Shown here one piece after another: positions 34,801 to 44,800 of a stretch of 64,000 nucleotides of DNA; within the stretch, counting starts at the first letter, position 1; each line of letters starts with the position of its first letter. The stretch covers positions 58,101,613 to 58,165,612 of the forward strand of contig NC_133172.1 in the NCBI RefSeq assembly GCF_040802235.1, given 5' to 3'. Both the position numbers and the translations under genes were made by a program. Below the pieces are notes generated by a model. It saw only the letters and a program-made list of their open reading frames with translations, had not been told where the DNA came from and ran no database searches. This DNA is from Manis javanica. Its lineage: Eukaryota; Chordata; Mammalia; Pholidota; Manidae.

Positions 34801-35369
34801 TTAAATGGTTCCCACCCCCATTAATCCCTATATTTGTTGGCGAGAATTAATAAAATGCATGATCTGATTTCATTATAATTTGCCATTCAAACTGATTTAT
34901 TTAATAGTCATTTATAAATATATTTGTTGACAGCTTGAAACAAAATTCAAAAGTGAATTAAATGGGGGCATCTTGGCTGAGAGAGAAGAACCACTCCGGT
35001 GTCTAATAAAGTTCTCTAGCCCACATCTTCTGGAAGCGTTGAAGTCCTTAGCACCAGCCGGTAAGAGTCTACATTACGAGCTAGGAGAAGTAACTGCTCT
35101 TTGCTGACTGCTTTCCTCTGAGCTTTCTCATGGCTCCAGGCTGCTATCCCATCACGCCGTGGTCTGCATATTCTGTTCTGCAGAATGGGGGGTCCATGAT
35201 CCACCCTCTAATCTTCACCATTTTTAAACTGACTCTTGTCCCTCTGATTATTTTCATTTTCTTCTTTTTTTTTTTTTTAATTTCAGGTCTTGCAGATGCC
35301 CCACTTTCTCCACTGCTCACCTGCATACCCAACAAAGGAATGAATTATTTTAAAATTAGAGATAAATAA
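19637..35369 (+). CDS. CENPN: CENP-N, centromere protein N (10 coding exons, 339 aa)
   Basis: CENP-N is a nuclear protein of the constitutive centromere-associated network. It binds CENP-A nucleosomes at the centromere and pairs with CENP-L to build the inner kinetochore. The exons join as 19637-19807, 21074-21119, 23186-23245, 23543-23619, 28755-28931, 30418-30519, 31766-31829, 32853-32965, 34934-35060 and 35287-35369. They sum to 1020 bp including the stop, so 339 residues, equal to the human length as I know it. All junctions are AG/GT and in phase. The N-terminal pyrin-like domain (about 1-75) keeps E3, E7, K10, R11, K15, R44 and K45, the residues known to touch CENP-A and DNA. The C-terminal half holds the CENP-L-binding fold. 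Intact; no lesion seen. The start is chosen from MDET..., in an exon beginning at 19627. Confidence 0.96.
20150..20590 (+). repeat. Old L1 (L1M-type) fragments with an AT-rich expansion
   Basis: Contains 'gatccagcaattccacttctgg' and 'ggaacaactacatag...cagccattaaaatgagtaaaat', the ORF2-end phrases of old L1s, broken by a long ATAT/TATA-rich stretch (20315-20430). Confidence 0.65.
20613..20803 (+). mobile_element. MER20-like hAT (Charlie) DNA transposon
   Basis: Terminal inverted repeats are visible as CAGGGTTCTCAAC and GTTGAGAAACCCTG. Internal 'gtctggagacatttttgatgg' and 'aacatcctaggacagcc' match the MER20 pattern. Non-autonomous and old. Confidence 0.8.
21074..21119 (+). CDS. CENPN: CENPN exon 3, residues 58-73
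   Basis: Acceptor tttttcag|GAG, donor ATTT|GTAAGT. A 46-bp exon (EKHASLNDAAVLDII) that closes the pyrin-like domain; it ends within a Tyr codon. Confidence 0.92.
21188..21420 (+). repeat. MIR SINE, near full length
   Basis: Reads MIR from 'gattctagagttaggttgacctgggttcaaatccc' region (tRNA-derived head) through 'aaataagataatgc' to 'taataaatgtctgtt'. Well preserved for its age. Confidence 0.85.
21570..21790 (+). repeat. MIR SINE
   Basis: Second MIR in the same intron and orientation: 'ggccaagagcacag' head, 'atctctatgcctcagtg' centre and 'gtgaggattaaataag' tail. Confidence 0.8.
21960..22990 (+). repeat. Old unnamed interspersed repeat
   Basis: A long purine-rich diverged stretch starting 'tttgttcagatggtcattaagcacatactttgtgccagg' region and running through 'gacttccttgaggagatgacacctgacctggg'. 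The wording is that of a widespread ancient mammalian repeat; I cannot assign the family by eye. Confidence 0.4.
23186..23245 (+). CDS. CENPN: CENPN exon 4, residues 73-93
   Basis: Acceptor ctctcag|AT, donor CCAG|GTAATG. 60 bp reading YTQFHQHQKVWDVFQMHKGP. Confidence 0.92.
23543..23619 (+). CDS. CENPN: CENPN exon 5, residues 93-118
   Basis: Acceptor tttgacag|GTG, donor AAAAAAT|GTAAGA. 77 bp reading GEDTDLFDMGQFKGSFKKIL and on to RALKN. Confidence 0.92.
24240..25760 (+). repeat. L2-like fragments interrupted by an L1 piece
   Basis: Pyrimidine-rich text at 24250-25110 ('ccctcagggctctgcactcagccct' region) and 25300-25700 ('gccatctgcctttgcac...') resembles L2 ORF and 3' sequence. A short T-run-led L1-like piece at 25205-25275 ('attgaagtatagttgatag') separates them. 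No coding exon here. Confidence 0.45.
25760..28754. other. CENPN intron 5, right part
   Basis: No exon, RNA gene or clear recent mobile element recognised. Scattered old repeat wording only. The acceptor of exon 6 (attttttaataag) ends it. Confidence 0.6.
28755..28931 (+). CDS. CENPN: CENPN exon 6, residues 119-177
   Basis: Acceptor taataag|GTC, donor GGTCAG|GTATGG. 177 bp, beginning VTVSFRDAEENAVWIRIAWG and ending SLLGQ; the start of the C-terminal domain that meets CENP-L. Confidence 0.93.
29125..29445 (-). repeat. Old L1 (L1M-type) fragment
   Basis: Contains 'agccactgttaacagtgtcatttccttacag' region and 'ttttcaggactgcatgatttgcc', phrases of old L1 antisense 3' ends. Confidence 0.45.
29510..29700. 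other. GC-rich patch in CENPN intron 6
   Basis: Unlike the AT-rich surrounding intron, this stretch is GC-rich with several CpGs (for example around 29615-29660, 'gccgagcggagcgctgtcggg'), and includes a donor-like CGAG|GTAAGC near 29597. No ORF of note. It could be a fragment of an inserted transcript or LTR; I do not recognise it. Confidence 0.4.
30418..30519 (+). CDS. CENPN: CENPN exon 7, residues 178-211
   Basis: Acceptor cacttcaag|GCA, donor AATCAG|GTGAGC. Encodes ALTIASKHHQIVKMDLRSRY followed by LDSLKAIVFKQYNQ, a highly conserved part that carries Arg196, known as a nucleosome contact. Confidence 0.94.
31766..31829 (+). CDS. CENPN: CENPN exon 8, residues 212-233
   Basis: Preceded by a very long T run (about 19 Ts before AG at 31764-31765); donor AATA|GTATGT. 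64 bp reading TIETHNSTTPLQERSLGLDI and N. Confidence 0.9.
32055..32285 (-). repeat. MIR SINE
   Basis: Reverse MIR wording: 'gggaactgggttcagagagacttggtaacttgc', 'caggcatgaaatccaaatctgagtctgg'. Confidence 0.7.
32395..32750 (+). repeat. Old L1-type 3' end
   Basis: 'tacagccattatgaactacatt...agaaagcaggacacaaaattgtg...ttctctgagtggtagaattttgggtgatttttt' is the 3' pattern of an old L1 or HAL1 copy. Confidence 0.6.
32853..32965 (+). CDS. CENPN: CENPN exon 9, residues 233-270
   Basis: Acceptor catctatag|CGG, donor TATAAG|GTAGGC. 113 bp; reads on in phase from exon 8 with a Thr codon across the junction. Confidence 0.92.
33729..33909 (-). mobile_element. MER5A-like hAT DNA transposon
   Basis: 'gtggtccctggaccaccggtatcagcatcatctggg' to 'gttaaagaaccgctg' with 'ccttggccccaccctaatcc' in the middle, which is MER5A wording. 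Confidence 0.75.
34010..34230 (-). repeat. Old L1-type fragment
   Basis: 'cttcagaaaacttgcaagaccattacaaagagcatcc' and 'caccatttgttaacatttcaccc' are found in old L1 3' regions. It shares wording with 20170-20230. Confidence 0.5.
34934..35060 (+). CDS. CENPN: CENPN exon 10, residues 271-313
   Basis: Acceptor gttgacag|CTT, donor CAGCCG|GTAAGA. 127 bp including LAEREEPLRCLIKFSSPHLL. Confidence 0.93.
35287..35369 (+). CDS. CENPN: CENPN last exon, residues 313-339
   Basis: Acceptor after a T run (aatttcag|GTC). It ends FKIRDK-stop, with the stop at 35367-35369. The C-terminal tail is the conserved end of the family. Confidence 0.93.
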
Positions 35370-35370
35370 A
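35365..35370 (+). terminator. Polyadenylation signal overlapping the CENPN stop codon
   Basis: AATAAA spans the last Lys codon, the TAA stop and one base beyond. A GT-rich stretch (tgtatgtggttttgt) follows at once. If used, the 3' UTR would be only a few tens of bases. Further weak signals lie downstream (for example near 36110), so longer 3' ends are possible. Confidence 0.5.
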
Positions 35371-36964
35371 ATGTATGTGGTTTTGTAAGCACAGCATCTC
35401 CTTGACCATACTGCATAAGCATTTCAGTTAACAGCTAGCTGAATAGCTTCTGATAGGTAAACTTGTGTTAAGAAATTAATCCTTGATATTGACAGTTTAG
35501 AAATGTTCATTGTAATTATTGGGACCAATCCTTTCCTCCACTGTTGTTTCCCCTTTCCCCATATTGGACAGAGCATAGCAGTTGTGGGCCTTTAACATGT
35601 GGTAGGATGTCCTTTTTGTCACTCCTGTCTCCCCTCTATCTTAAAGAGGCCTGGTTCTAATCGCTGGTTTCCAAGGATTTTCTCTTAAACCTTGGATCAT
35701 GGCAACAAGCACCATGAAACTATACACCGCTCAAAACTTTCTAGGAGAATCATAAAATTGGTTCATTCAAAGGGTAGAGTTGAGTCCATTAAGTTACTAT
35801 TTCAGGAGGTAGCATATCAGATGATTCAGTTATAAAAAAATAATGGTTTCATTGTAAAACTTTTCACATTTGATCAGTTCATGTATTCATATCAGTTTTA
35901 TCGTACATTACGTACGGCATTCAAATTGACCAATATTACACTGATTTGTGAAGAAAGATATTTAAAAGCTGGTATACATCAGTTAGTATTGATGAAAAGC
36001 CTTCTGTGATCATCACTAAATTTCAGCATGTTCCTTTATAATATTTTAAAATCTAGTACATATCTTGTTCTACAAAGGATCTGGGGTCATAAAAATATGT
36101 TACAATTATAATAAAATTAAAAGGTGAGGCAATCTGAGCAAATGGGAGGCCAAAAAGAATAGGAGGATAGAATAAACCTAAGGATAGGATTACCATGTAA
36201 GAACATACAAGTGTCTCTCCAGTTGTCAGAATATTGAAAAATTTGGAGCGGTAATTTAACCAGTGGCCAGAGCAGAGAAAACGCCAGTTTGTGAATAAAG
36301 ATTTTTAAAAATTGGTACATCAGTTACCTTTGATAAAGTCAGAAAGGGGCTTAATACACAGGTAGATAAATACAGTCAGAAAAACAGGGCTGAACAATGC
36401 TTTATAATGCCATGGTATTGTCTACAGATAATAGGTATCTTATGTGAAAAATGTTTTTAGATTTAATTAGCAAATGACATAGGCACTTATCTCAGAGTAA
36501 GGCCCTGAGTCTGTAGGGGCTTAATAATGCTAGTTTCCCTGTAGACTATAGTCATGGTTTAGAGCATCTCTCCGTTTGTGCACATACATGGTAGGCACTT
36601 CTGCTAGGTGCAGAATGCCTGTATTAGGTCTGCACAGAGGCCCTGCTGCATCCCATGGTGGTTTCTCACAGGCTCACAGCCCTCTCTGGTGCTTGGCAGG
36701 GAGGTGCAACTGGAGCCTGAACGATAAAGATGCTAATCATGGCCTGTGGATAGTGGAATCCCTTGAGACTATACTCTGCTGCCCTCCCAGACGGGCTTAG
36801 AGAATGAAACTACATAGAACTCCTACTCATTACGAACTTGATGGTCTAGAGATACATGCTGCAATCACATGTAGTCTTGGCAACAGATGGAGCAGAAAAG
36901 GCAAATCCAATGACATCTCTGGCCAAAGGAATTTACTGCACATTAGATACGGTCTCCAGAAATG

Positions 36965-37145
36965 AATAGTAGCTAACATTTGTTGTGCACTTACTATGTG
37001 GGAGGATAGTGCAATTTTATGTGCACTATCTTCATAACAATTGTACAAGGCAGGCAGCATTGCTAGTCTTGTTCTACTTAAGTGAATACCAAAGCTTAGG
37101 CTAGAAGTGGCTGAGCCCACATAACCCCAGGCAGTCAGACTCCAG
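36965..37145 (-). repeat. MIR SINE
   Basis: 'tagctaacatttgttgtgcacttactatgtg...cactatcttcataacaattgtacaaggc' is reverse MIR/MIRb wording. Confidence 0.7.
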
Positions 37146-37261
37146 AGTCTGTACTCTTAGACACCATGTCTAAAAAAAATTAATAGCCAATGGATGCTAT
37201 CCCACACATAGATGTAGGGTTTTTTTTGGCTCATAATACTTTAAATCAGAATTAGTACCTG

Positions 37262-37697
37262 TGGTGGGCAGAATAACATCCCCTTCCTCAAAGACCTCCA
37301 CGTCCTAATCCCTGGAATCTGTAAATATGTTACCTTACAAAAGGAATTTGCACATGGGATTATCCTGCATTTCCTGGATGGAACTCACAAGGGGCCTCAA
37401 AAGTGGAAGAGGAAAAGAAGAGAGCAGAGAAGAGAGAAGAGATGTGACTAGTGAAGAAAATCAGAGTGAGGTGGTGAAGATTCGACTCACCCTTAATGAC
37501 TGGGAGGCTGGAAAAGGCAAGCAAGCAGGTTATTCAGATCTCCAGAAGAAATCCAGCCTGCTGAAACCTTGATTTTAGCCTAGTAGACATTTCAAACTTG
37601 TGGCTTCCAGAATTGTAAGATAAATCTGTTGTTTTAAGCCCACTAGGATTGTAGTAATTCTTTAGTGCAACTATAAAAACTAACACGGCTGCTAATA
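37262..37697 (+). repeat. Old LTR-type repeat (MaLR/MER-like)
   Basis: 'gacctccacgtcctaatccctggaatctgtaaatatgttaccttac' to 'ttgtggcttccagaattgtaagataaatctgttgttttaagcc' and 'aactaacacggctgctaatac'. The pattern is that of an ancient mammalian retroelement; exact family uncertain. Confidence 0.55.
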
Positions 37698-38004
37698 CAT
37701 GAAAGTTGGAAGTTTTCACATAAAAATCTTGGAAGATCTAAAGATTCCAAAGGTGAGTAGCAGATGCCCCCTTTAGACAAAGGATGTATTTCCCATTTCA
37801 CTAAAGTCCTCACTCCTTGTCTACACCTGTCCTCCTATGTTCATTTATATGACCTATTTAGCTCCTCAAGGTACCTAGGTTTTGGAACCCTGCCCTGACC
37901 TACACCGTCTCCCAAAGAGTAATCCATTTCAGTAGTTAAAATACAGGCGAGTAAATCCAACCTCTCTAAAGTGATTAGCTCTTGACATTTAAGACAAGCA
38001 TTCG

Positions 38005-38165
38005 TTTGCATAACGTGATCTAGGGCAAGTTACTTAACTGCAAGATGGAGGAAAACAGTACATGTCTGCTACGGCTGTTTTGAGGATAAAATGTGATACT
38101 GATGAAAAGTGCATTCCTCATTGTCTGGCACAGGGTTACCCCTCAATAAACAAAAGCTGTAGTTA
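38005..38165 (+). repeat. MIR SINE
   Basis: 'gggcaagttacttaactgcaagatgg...tgttttgaggataaaatgtgatac...gtctggcacagggtta' is MIR core and tail. Confidence 0.75.
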
Positions 38166-38390
38166 ACGTACTATTGCCTCTCCTGCCTTTGAGCTTTCCG
38201 GTTTCTGAACGACCTTGCTTTTTCCTCTATCCACTTACTGGCCGAGGTCGTTTCTGGGAAGGTGAGGAACGCATCAGCGGGGCCAACATGCCAACACTTT
38301 CTGCCCTTCTCAGACCGCAGTGAGGTTTTTCAACCCTCCCTCTCACCTGGCGGCCACCCCAAGAGACTCGCCCCACCCCACCCCCCGCAG

Positions 38391-38410
38391 TGGCCGGCAG
38401 GGGGCGCTGC
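38391..38410 (+). promoter_or_regulatory. CTCF-like motif in the ATMIN promoter
   Basis: TGGCCGGCAGGGGGCGCTGC matches the CTCF consensus at almost every position, in the same orientation as the motif at 4999. It lies about 100 bases upstream of the ATMIN ATG. Confidence 0.6.
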
Positions 38411-38506
38411 TGCAGTCCCTGCCCCGCCGGATGCTAATGAGCCGAGAGGCTCTGCCCTCTGCCGGAAGTAGCGGCCGGGGGCGGGACCTGCTGCCTTGGG
38501 GGAAAC

Positions 38507-38833
38507 ATGGCGGCATCTGAGGCGGCGGCGGCGGTGTCCGCGGCTTTGGCCTCGGGCGCCCCGGCTGTCCCGGCGGCCGCGAGGGGAGCCGCCGCCGCCT
38601 CGGGCCCGTGGGTGCCGCCCGGACGGCTGAGAGGCAGCCGGCCGCGGCCTGCGACGGCGAGGCAGCAGCCTGCGGGTCCGGCCCCTCCGGCCCGGGAGCT
38701 GATCCAGCCGTCGGTAAGCGAGCTGTCCCGGGCGGTGCGGACCAACATCCTGTGCACCGTGCGCGGCTGCGGCAAGATCCTGCCCAACAGCCCCGCGCTC
38801 AACATGCACCTGGTCAAGAGCCACCGCCTGCAG
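38507..38833 (+). CDS. ATMIN: ATMIN exon 1, residues 1-109
   Basis: It starts aaacATGGCGG; donor CTGCAG|GTGAGC. Ala/Pro-rich first 65 residues, then the first zinc finger (CTVRGCGKILPNSPALNMH and on to KSH). Confidence 0.93.
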
Positions 38834-41800
38834 GTGAGCCCGCCGCGGTCGGCGCCGCGCGGGGGGGGCGCGCTGGGCGCCCAGCTTGCGCCCCGGCGGC
38901 CTCGGGGCCTCCGTGCGCGCCCCGGCGGGGCGCGGGGCCGGACGCGGGGACGCGTGATAATCGGAAAACACTGTGTCATGCCGCTAGGCTATCGGGCTCG
39001 GACGAGCCGCCAATGGCCTCGGACCTCGCGGCCCGGCGTTTTACGCGTTTGTGTCGTTAGTTCTCACAGCACCTTCGTGAGGGCCGCGTCACCCTCGGTC
39101 TGTGGATGAGCAGGTCACGCGAGCCGACTAGTGCTGGGCTTTAAAGCCGGTCTGGTTCCCAAGCCCGTGTCCCTAACACCACGCCCACAAGGCTCCCCGG
39201 GCCTTTAGGTCCTGCTGGTTGTTGAAAAGGAGCTGTCTGGCTCCGAGCACCGCCAGGTACAAGTTTCACAGTTGGTAACATCAGCTGTGCTCCGGAATGA
39301 GACCTAAGAAATCCCTCTGTGGCTCTTTAAGATGGGACACAGCATATAGGGCAGAAACAGGGCAATAGCCTGAACATCATTCCACTTTAAGTAAAACGTG
39401 GGGTGGGGGGCTGTCTTCAACCTATACGACATCTGTGGAAGGCCCCCAAAAATCCAGATGTGTAGCCCCGCCCCAGCCCTGTTAAATTCTAATTCTCAGG
39501 CATTACAGTTGGAAGTTCCTTCCGCCGCTTCTCAGAGTTTTTCTCTGCCCACGGTGGCATGATTCCAAAGCATGTCGCTAAGCAGTTTTGTAGCTTTTGA
39601 TGGTGTGCATTGATTCAGGAGTAAGCATGAATACCTAGTGTATTGCATGTTCTGTTCGTCCTCCGTGGAAACTTGCTTAGAATCAGACTTCTGACAGGAG
39701 TTTAACAGCAAAAGGTTTGAGGTTATAGCCTCCAGTAGGGCAGATGTGTTGCCCATGAAAGGTACGCCCCTTCTGGCACCCAGCTGAATGGAGATGCCAC
39801 CCCCGTCTCATTTGAAGATTAGGGACCCCGGTCAGGAAATGGACCTGGCGGCGTGCTGAAGACGGCGCTGCAGGTGCGGCTGCCCTTTTCTTCAGAACTA
39901 TTGTGGGATTCTTCCAGGATACAAAGTGCAGTAACTGGGAATGGTGTCCAATCTCCTGTTTTTTCTTTCATACTAACCTTTAACTAAATCCTTCCTTTTC
40001 TTAACCATATTTTAACTTGAGTCGATGAACTCTATTTTGTAGGATATCTACAGCTAGTCCCTTGGTTCTCTTTCGCCCACCTGTGGTACTGTCCCCTCCC
40101 TGAAAGACAGCAAAGGCAGGCATTACTGTCCGAGCACCAACGAGGCTGCCAGTCAGAGCAGGCCCCTCCTTGCGACGGCCGAAACCTCACTCCAACACAC
40201 AGCTCCTAACAGTTTCATTATTCTTTTCTCTGGATTGCTGTCTGGAGCTCTAGTAAGACTTTGTGAAGATTCTGTTAAGCGTCAAGACCAGAAGGTTTAT
40301 TTTGAATTATGCTTTTAAGAGACGTAAAGTTCAAGAATTCCAAAAATACCAATACCCAAAATAAGCCTAAGAAGAAGGAATATGTTTGAGGCACACAGAT
40401 TTTGACAGTCAAACCTTTACTTGGACTTCAGTATTTCAGAGTATCGGTGTGTCCCTTGCTTAGAACCTACAGGAAGTTGTCCTTCCATGTCTAGTTATTT
40501 TTCAGATTTCTCCTGTGTAAAGACAGCACAGTGCCCTCAGGATCCCTTTCTGAACTGAAAACACTGAACAATGAGAAACTCAGCTCTGCTGAGTCTCCTC
40601 CCCAGGTTATGGGGAGGTCTGTTTCAGCAGGAATTCAAGAAACCTCCCCCAGAACCATCACTGTTTTTCTCTTGTCAAAGAGGCTCATTTGACTGTCTTG
40701 CTCTGCCATTCTAACCACGGCCCCCAGGCAGCCCCAGAGCATCCTCTGTGGCGGTGGCAAGGGCGTTAAGTCGTCTTTAATGTAGGTAGCCAATGCGACA
40801 AAAGTAGCCAAAGCTGAATGGTGGTGCCCCGCTGCTTTGAATTGTATCCCCGGCCTGCATCCCAGGAGGAGGCTCTTGAGTTCAGACATTACTCTTAACA
40901 CAGTGTTTCCAAGTAGTGGAAGGAGGGAGGGAGCAGGGCGACTGGGACCAAGAGCTGACTGGGAGCTCCCTGTGGTTTCTAAAGCGTCTCTGTTTGGACC
41001 CCAGACTCTGCCACCAGTTGAATAGGCAACTACTTTCTTCCCTGAAGCTAGTCTGAGTATATCTGTTTGGCAAATTTGCTTAATATTCAGTGGAAATTGT
41101 CCCTTTTGTTCTCTTGGTTACACCTACGTGCATGATTCTAGTTTCTTCCCTGGTTTTTCTTTGATTCATGCAGTCCTTTTCGCCTTTCTTCTTCACTGGG
41201 TCCTTCCTCCTGCTTCTCTCTTCTGTAAGTTTACTTTCTTCCGTCTTGTTTTTTGATTGTGTGCTCTCAGGGGTTCCTTTTCTAATCCTTTAACTTGAAA
41301 CATTTTATGAAATATTTTCTACCTTAAAGTGGTTTGTAAACAGGTACTGAAAGGGTACACAAAACATGAACTGTTTTTTAGTTATGTTTTTTGCAGTTAG
41401 GCACACCAGAGATGAAGAACAAAAAGTCTGGTAAATTTTGTTCTTGAAGTAGAACTTGAGAACAAAAGCATCACCTTCTCAGTGCAATTTGTGTTTAATG
41501 CGCCATCTCCATCTCTGATCTCCCCCATTCTCCTCTCAGCTGAACTACCCTTTGGGTTTATTGTCTCAGGCCCAGAATGGGAAGAAGGCCCAGGAGCTCG
41601 GCAGGAGAGACGGTGACTGGGCGGCCGAGGAGCTGGCCCTCAGAAACCAGGGGCGTGAGCAGAGCCCGGTTGCTGCTGTGTCTGTAGCAACTGCAGCGAG
41701 GAGATTGCTGATGTCAGGGATGGCTGTCTTTAATGTCTGGTTCATGATACAATTTTGAACGTAATTCAGTGTAATACCACAAGGGTGTTTTTGTCCATAT

Positions 41801-44800
41801 ACTCTGTTTAAAACATTATCAAATGCAACAGAAGATACAAATATATTCCTCCTGTTGAAAAGGTTTGGGGAATTTTAAATAGTTCCATTCAATATAACAG
41901 AGAAATGACAGAAGAGAAAGGTGGTTTGAAGCTATATGGTAAGGGACTTCGAATGTCCCAGGCTGAAGAAATTTGGACTTGGGTAGTATTGGAGTGGTTT
42001 TGAAAATGTTTAAGTGAGGTAGTGATACCATCAGAGCTATGCTTCAGGAAAAGGAATCTGGCAAAGCATGAATGAAAAAGATGGAAGGTCTAGAAATGAG
42101 TTAAAAGGTTAATGACAAAGTTCAAACAGGATGACTCGAGCTAAAGATGGTAGCAGTGAGAGAGGAAAGCAAGGAGGTGGTAGAAGCCTTTTAGGAGAAG
42201 TGCATAATTGCCATAACTTGGAAGCAGCCAAGATGTCCTTCAGCAGGTGAATGGATAAATAAAGGGTGGCACCTCCGACAATAGAATACTATTCAGTGCT
42301 AGAAAGAAATGAGCTAGCAGGCCATGAAAAGACGAAGAAACTTAAAATCATGTTACTAAGTGGAAGAAGCCACTCTGAGAAGGCTGCAGGCTGTATGATT
42401 TTAGCTGTATGACACTCTGGAAAAGGCAAAGCTCTGGTGACAGTAAAAAGGCTGCTGGGTGCCAGGGTTTAAGGAGAAGGGTGTGATGACTAGGTGGTGC
42501 TTGTCACTTGTCACGGAAGCTAGCAGATGCCAGCATTTTAGCAAAAGCGTCATTCCAATCATACTTTTCACAAGGACAGTATTGACTGTAAAGTACTAGT
42601 TTAGGTGGCTTACTGGCCATGAGTTGATTGGCAAAAAGCAAAAGAAGAAACAAATCTCCACAGCCAATAACTAATAGCTATGATGATTAATTGAGTAATT
42701 ATATATGATGAGCACTGTTTTCAGACCCTGCACATTATTGACTGCACCCTTACAACAAACCTATCAATATGCCCACTTTACAGAAAAGACAGTTGATTTT
42801 CTCAAAGTCACAGAAAATGGCAAGATAAGAGAACTCAAACTATGGCAGTCCATATTCCAGAACCATGGCTTTAACCACTATGCCAGTGGTTCTGGGGAGA
42901 TTTTAAAACTAAGTGTGGATCCCTAATCCCAACCCAAAACTTGTTATTTGTCAGAATACCTGGGATTGGGACCAGGCATGGGTAATTTTTTTTTAAGTGC
43001 CTCAAGTGATTCTTCACAGGCCACCACCGTTGAGAAACACTTCCCTGCACTAGACTGCCTTTCTCAAACACTCTGTATTTTAGCATGCAATTACTCCCTT
43101 CAAGCATGAAGACAATATCAAGAGGTGATAAAATAGTTTCCATCCTTAAGAAATTCATTTGGAAGACAAGAACTCTAGAAGAAAATGATGGTATTTAACA
43201 CGGCCTAAGGTAGGTGCTATCTTCGAATTCAGACAAAGATCAAGTCTTTTGACTTGGGTGGTAAGCAGAACAAGGGAGTGCTGTTGGTTGAGAATGTGAG
43301 GCCCTATGCTTATCCAGTACCAGATAATCCTGAGTTAGCTAGTCTCTCCATTTTAGAAATGAGTAAGCTGGCCAGAGAGGCCACACCCCTAATCAGTGGT
43401 GGATACTGGACCTACAGGTCTCTCCGTGCCACGCGCTCATTCCTCCATTTTGTTATGCCCCAAGGGAGACAGGAGGATTCGCAACAGATGGGGCCTTCAA
43501 CGGACAGTCATCTAAGAATGGAGATAGAATGTGGAAGAGTAAAGGCCAAGTAGGGTGGTATGAGAAAGAAGAACAGAAAAAGATACGGTTATAATTCTAG
43601 ATCAGAGGCTTCATGAGGAGTTGGGATTTTACTTTACACACCCTTTTTTAAAAACAGCATTACATGATATATACAAATAATTTTTTGGAATGTCAAATTT
43701 GTTATACTGAAGAGGAAGGAAAATTATTTAGACCATTTACCATTTAAATAAGCCATATGAGTATCTAAACAGTGTAGTGCAGTAGGATTATAAAAGGAAA
43801 GACCAGTGTGGAAGACATGTAGAATTAAGGGACTGAATTTGATATCATTGAGACATTTTTTTGTTGTTTAAAAATAAAACAAGAATAGCTTCTTTCCCCT
43901 CTAAATGAGTGGAAACAAACTCAGTGCAGTCCACGTACTCCTCTTGAGATCCAGTGGGAAAGAAAGGGAAGGAGTCTTTGCCGCATGGTTATAATCTCTC
44001 ACTTCGCTAGATCCACACTGATGGTGGAGGAGGCAGGCATGTTCCCAGAGTAGTGAACCCTTTCTCATCAGAGCACCGGAGGACCAAGTATCTCCACGCT
44101 GCAACACAGCAAAAGCCGGAACACTTGTTGCGTTGTTTCTGTTGACCTCTAGAGAAGTCTGTCACCACCACCCCCAAACCTTCCTTTAGGGCCAGCAGGG
44201 AGTGGCCAGAGGAGAACTATGCAGGAGGTCATGGGTGTCTCACGCCTGAGGCATGCGGGCTCATCCAGGGCAAGGAGACAGAGCACTTCAAGCTAAATTA
44301 ACTCGCCAGTTATTTTAAAATTCCCCACAAGAGACTATCACATTCTTATTAACAAAGGGTTATTAGGATTCCATGAGTATTAAGTGCTCAGAACAGTGCC
44401 TGACCCAGTAGTAAAAGCTATGGTAGTATTAGCCATTTTAATGATTATTAAATTTTCAGTGTAGCTTAGTACCTGTATTTAAGCTGCTATGGCCACTTCA
44501 GGGGGCAGTGTGAAGATCAGAGAAAATCACAGTGCTGTTTATCAAGAAGGCCTAAATGATGGTCAAAGGAGGTTTTTCAGGGGCTCACTGGAAATAGGAC
44601 AAAAGGAAGAGAAGACTTGAGGATGATACCAAAACCTTGAGCCCAGGACACTGTAAATATACTAGTTACCTACAGAGAAGCCGGCCTCAAGGACAGAGAG
44701 TTTATGTTTAGAAAGAGGAATTTTAAAGGAATTGATACAAGGTTTTTTAAAATTTGAACAGACTTATTGAGCTATATAGCCTATACAACACAATGTTTAC

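Larger units (their letters stand above)
35371..38390. other. CENPN-ATMIN intergenic region
   Basis: Any longer CENPN 3' UTR would lie at the left. The rest is AT-rich and without exons. Old repeats: MIR near 36965-37145, an LTR-type repeat at 37262-37697 and a MIR at 38005-38165. Confidence 0.65.
38380..38960 (+). promoter_or_regulatory. ATMIN CpG-island promoter
   Basis: Very GC- and CpG-rich, with no TATA box. An ETS/GABP-type CCGGAAGT lies at 38462-38469, GC boxes follow (GGGGGCGGG near 38478), and a YY1-like AACATGGCGGC (38504-38514) contains the start codon. This is a typical housekeeping promoter. Transcription probably starts between the ETS site and the ATG. Confidence 0.7.

Noticed and set aside
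38330-38971. Long minus-strand ORFs (213 and 181 aa) over the ATMIN promoter
   Set aside because: Arg/Pro/Gly/Ala-rich shadow frames of a CpG island, which lacks stop codons because of base composition. The plus strand is the known gene.
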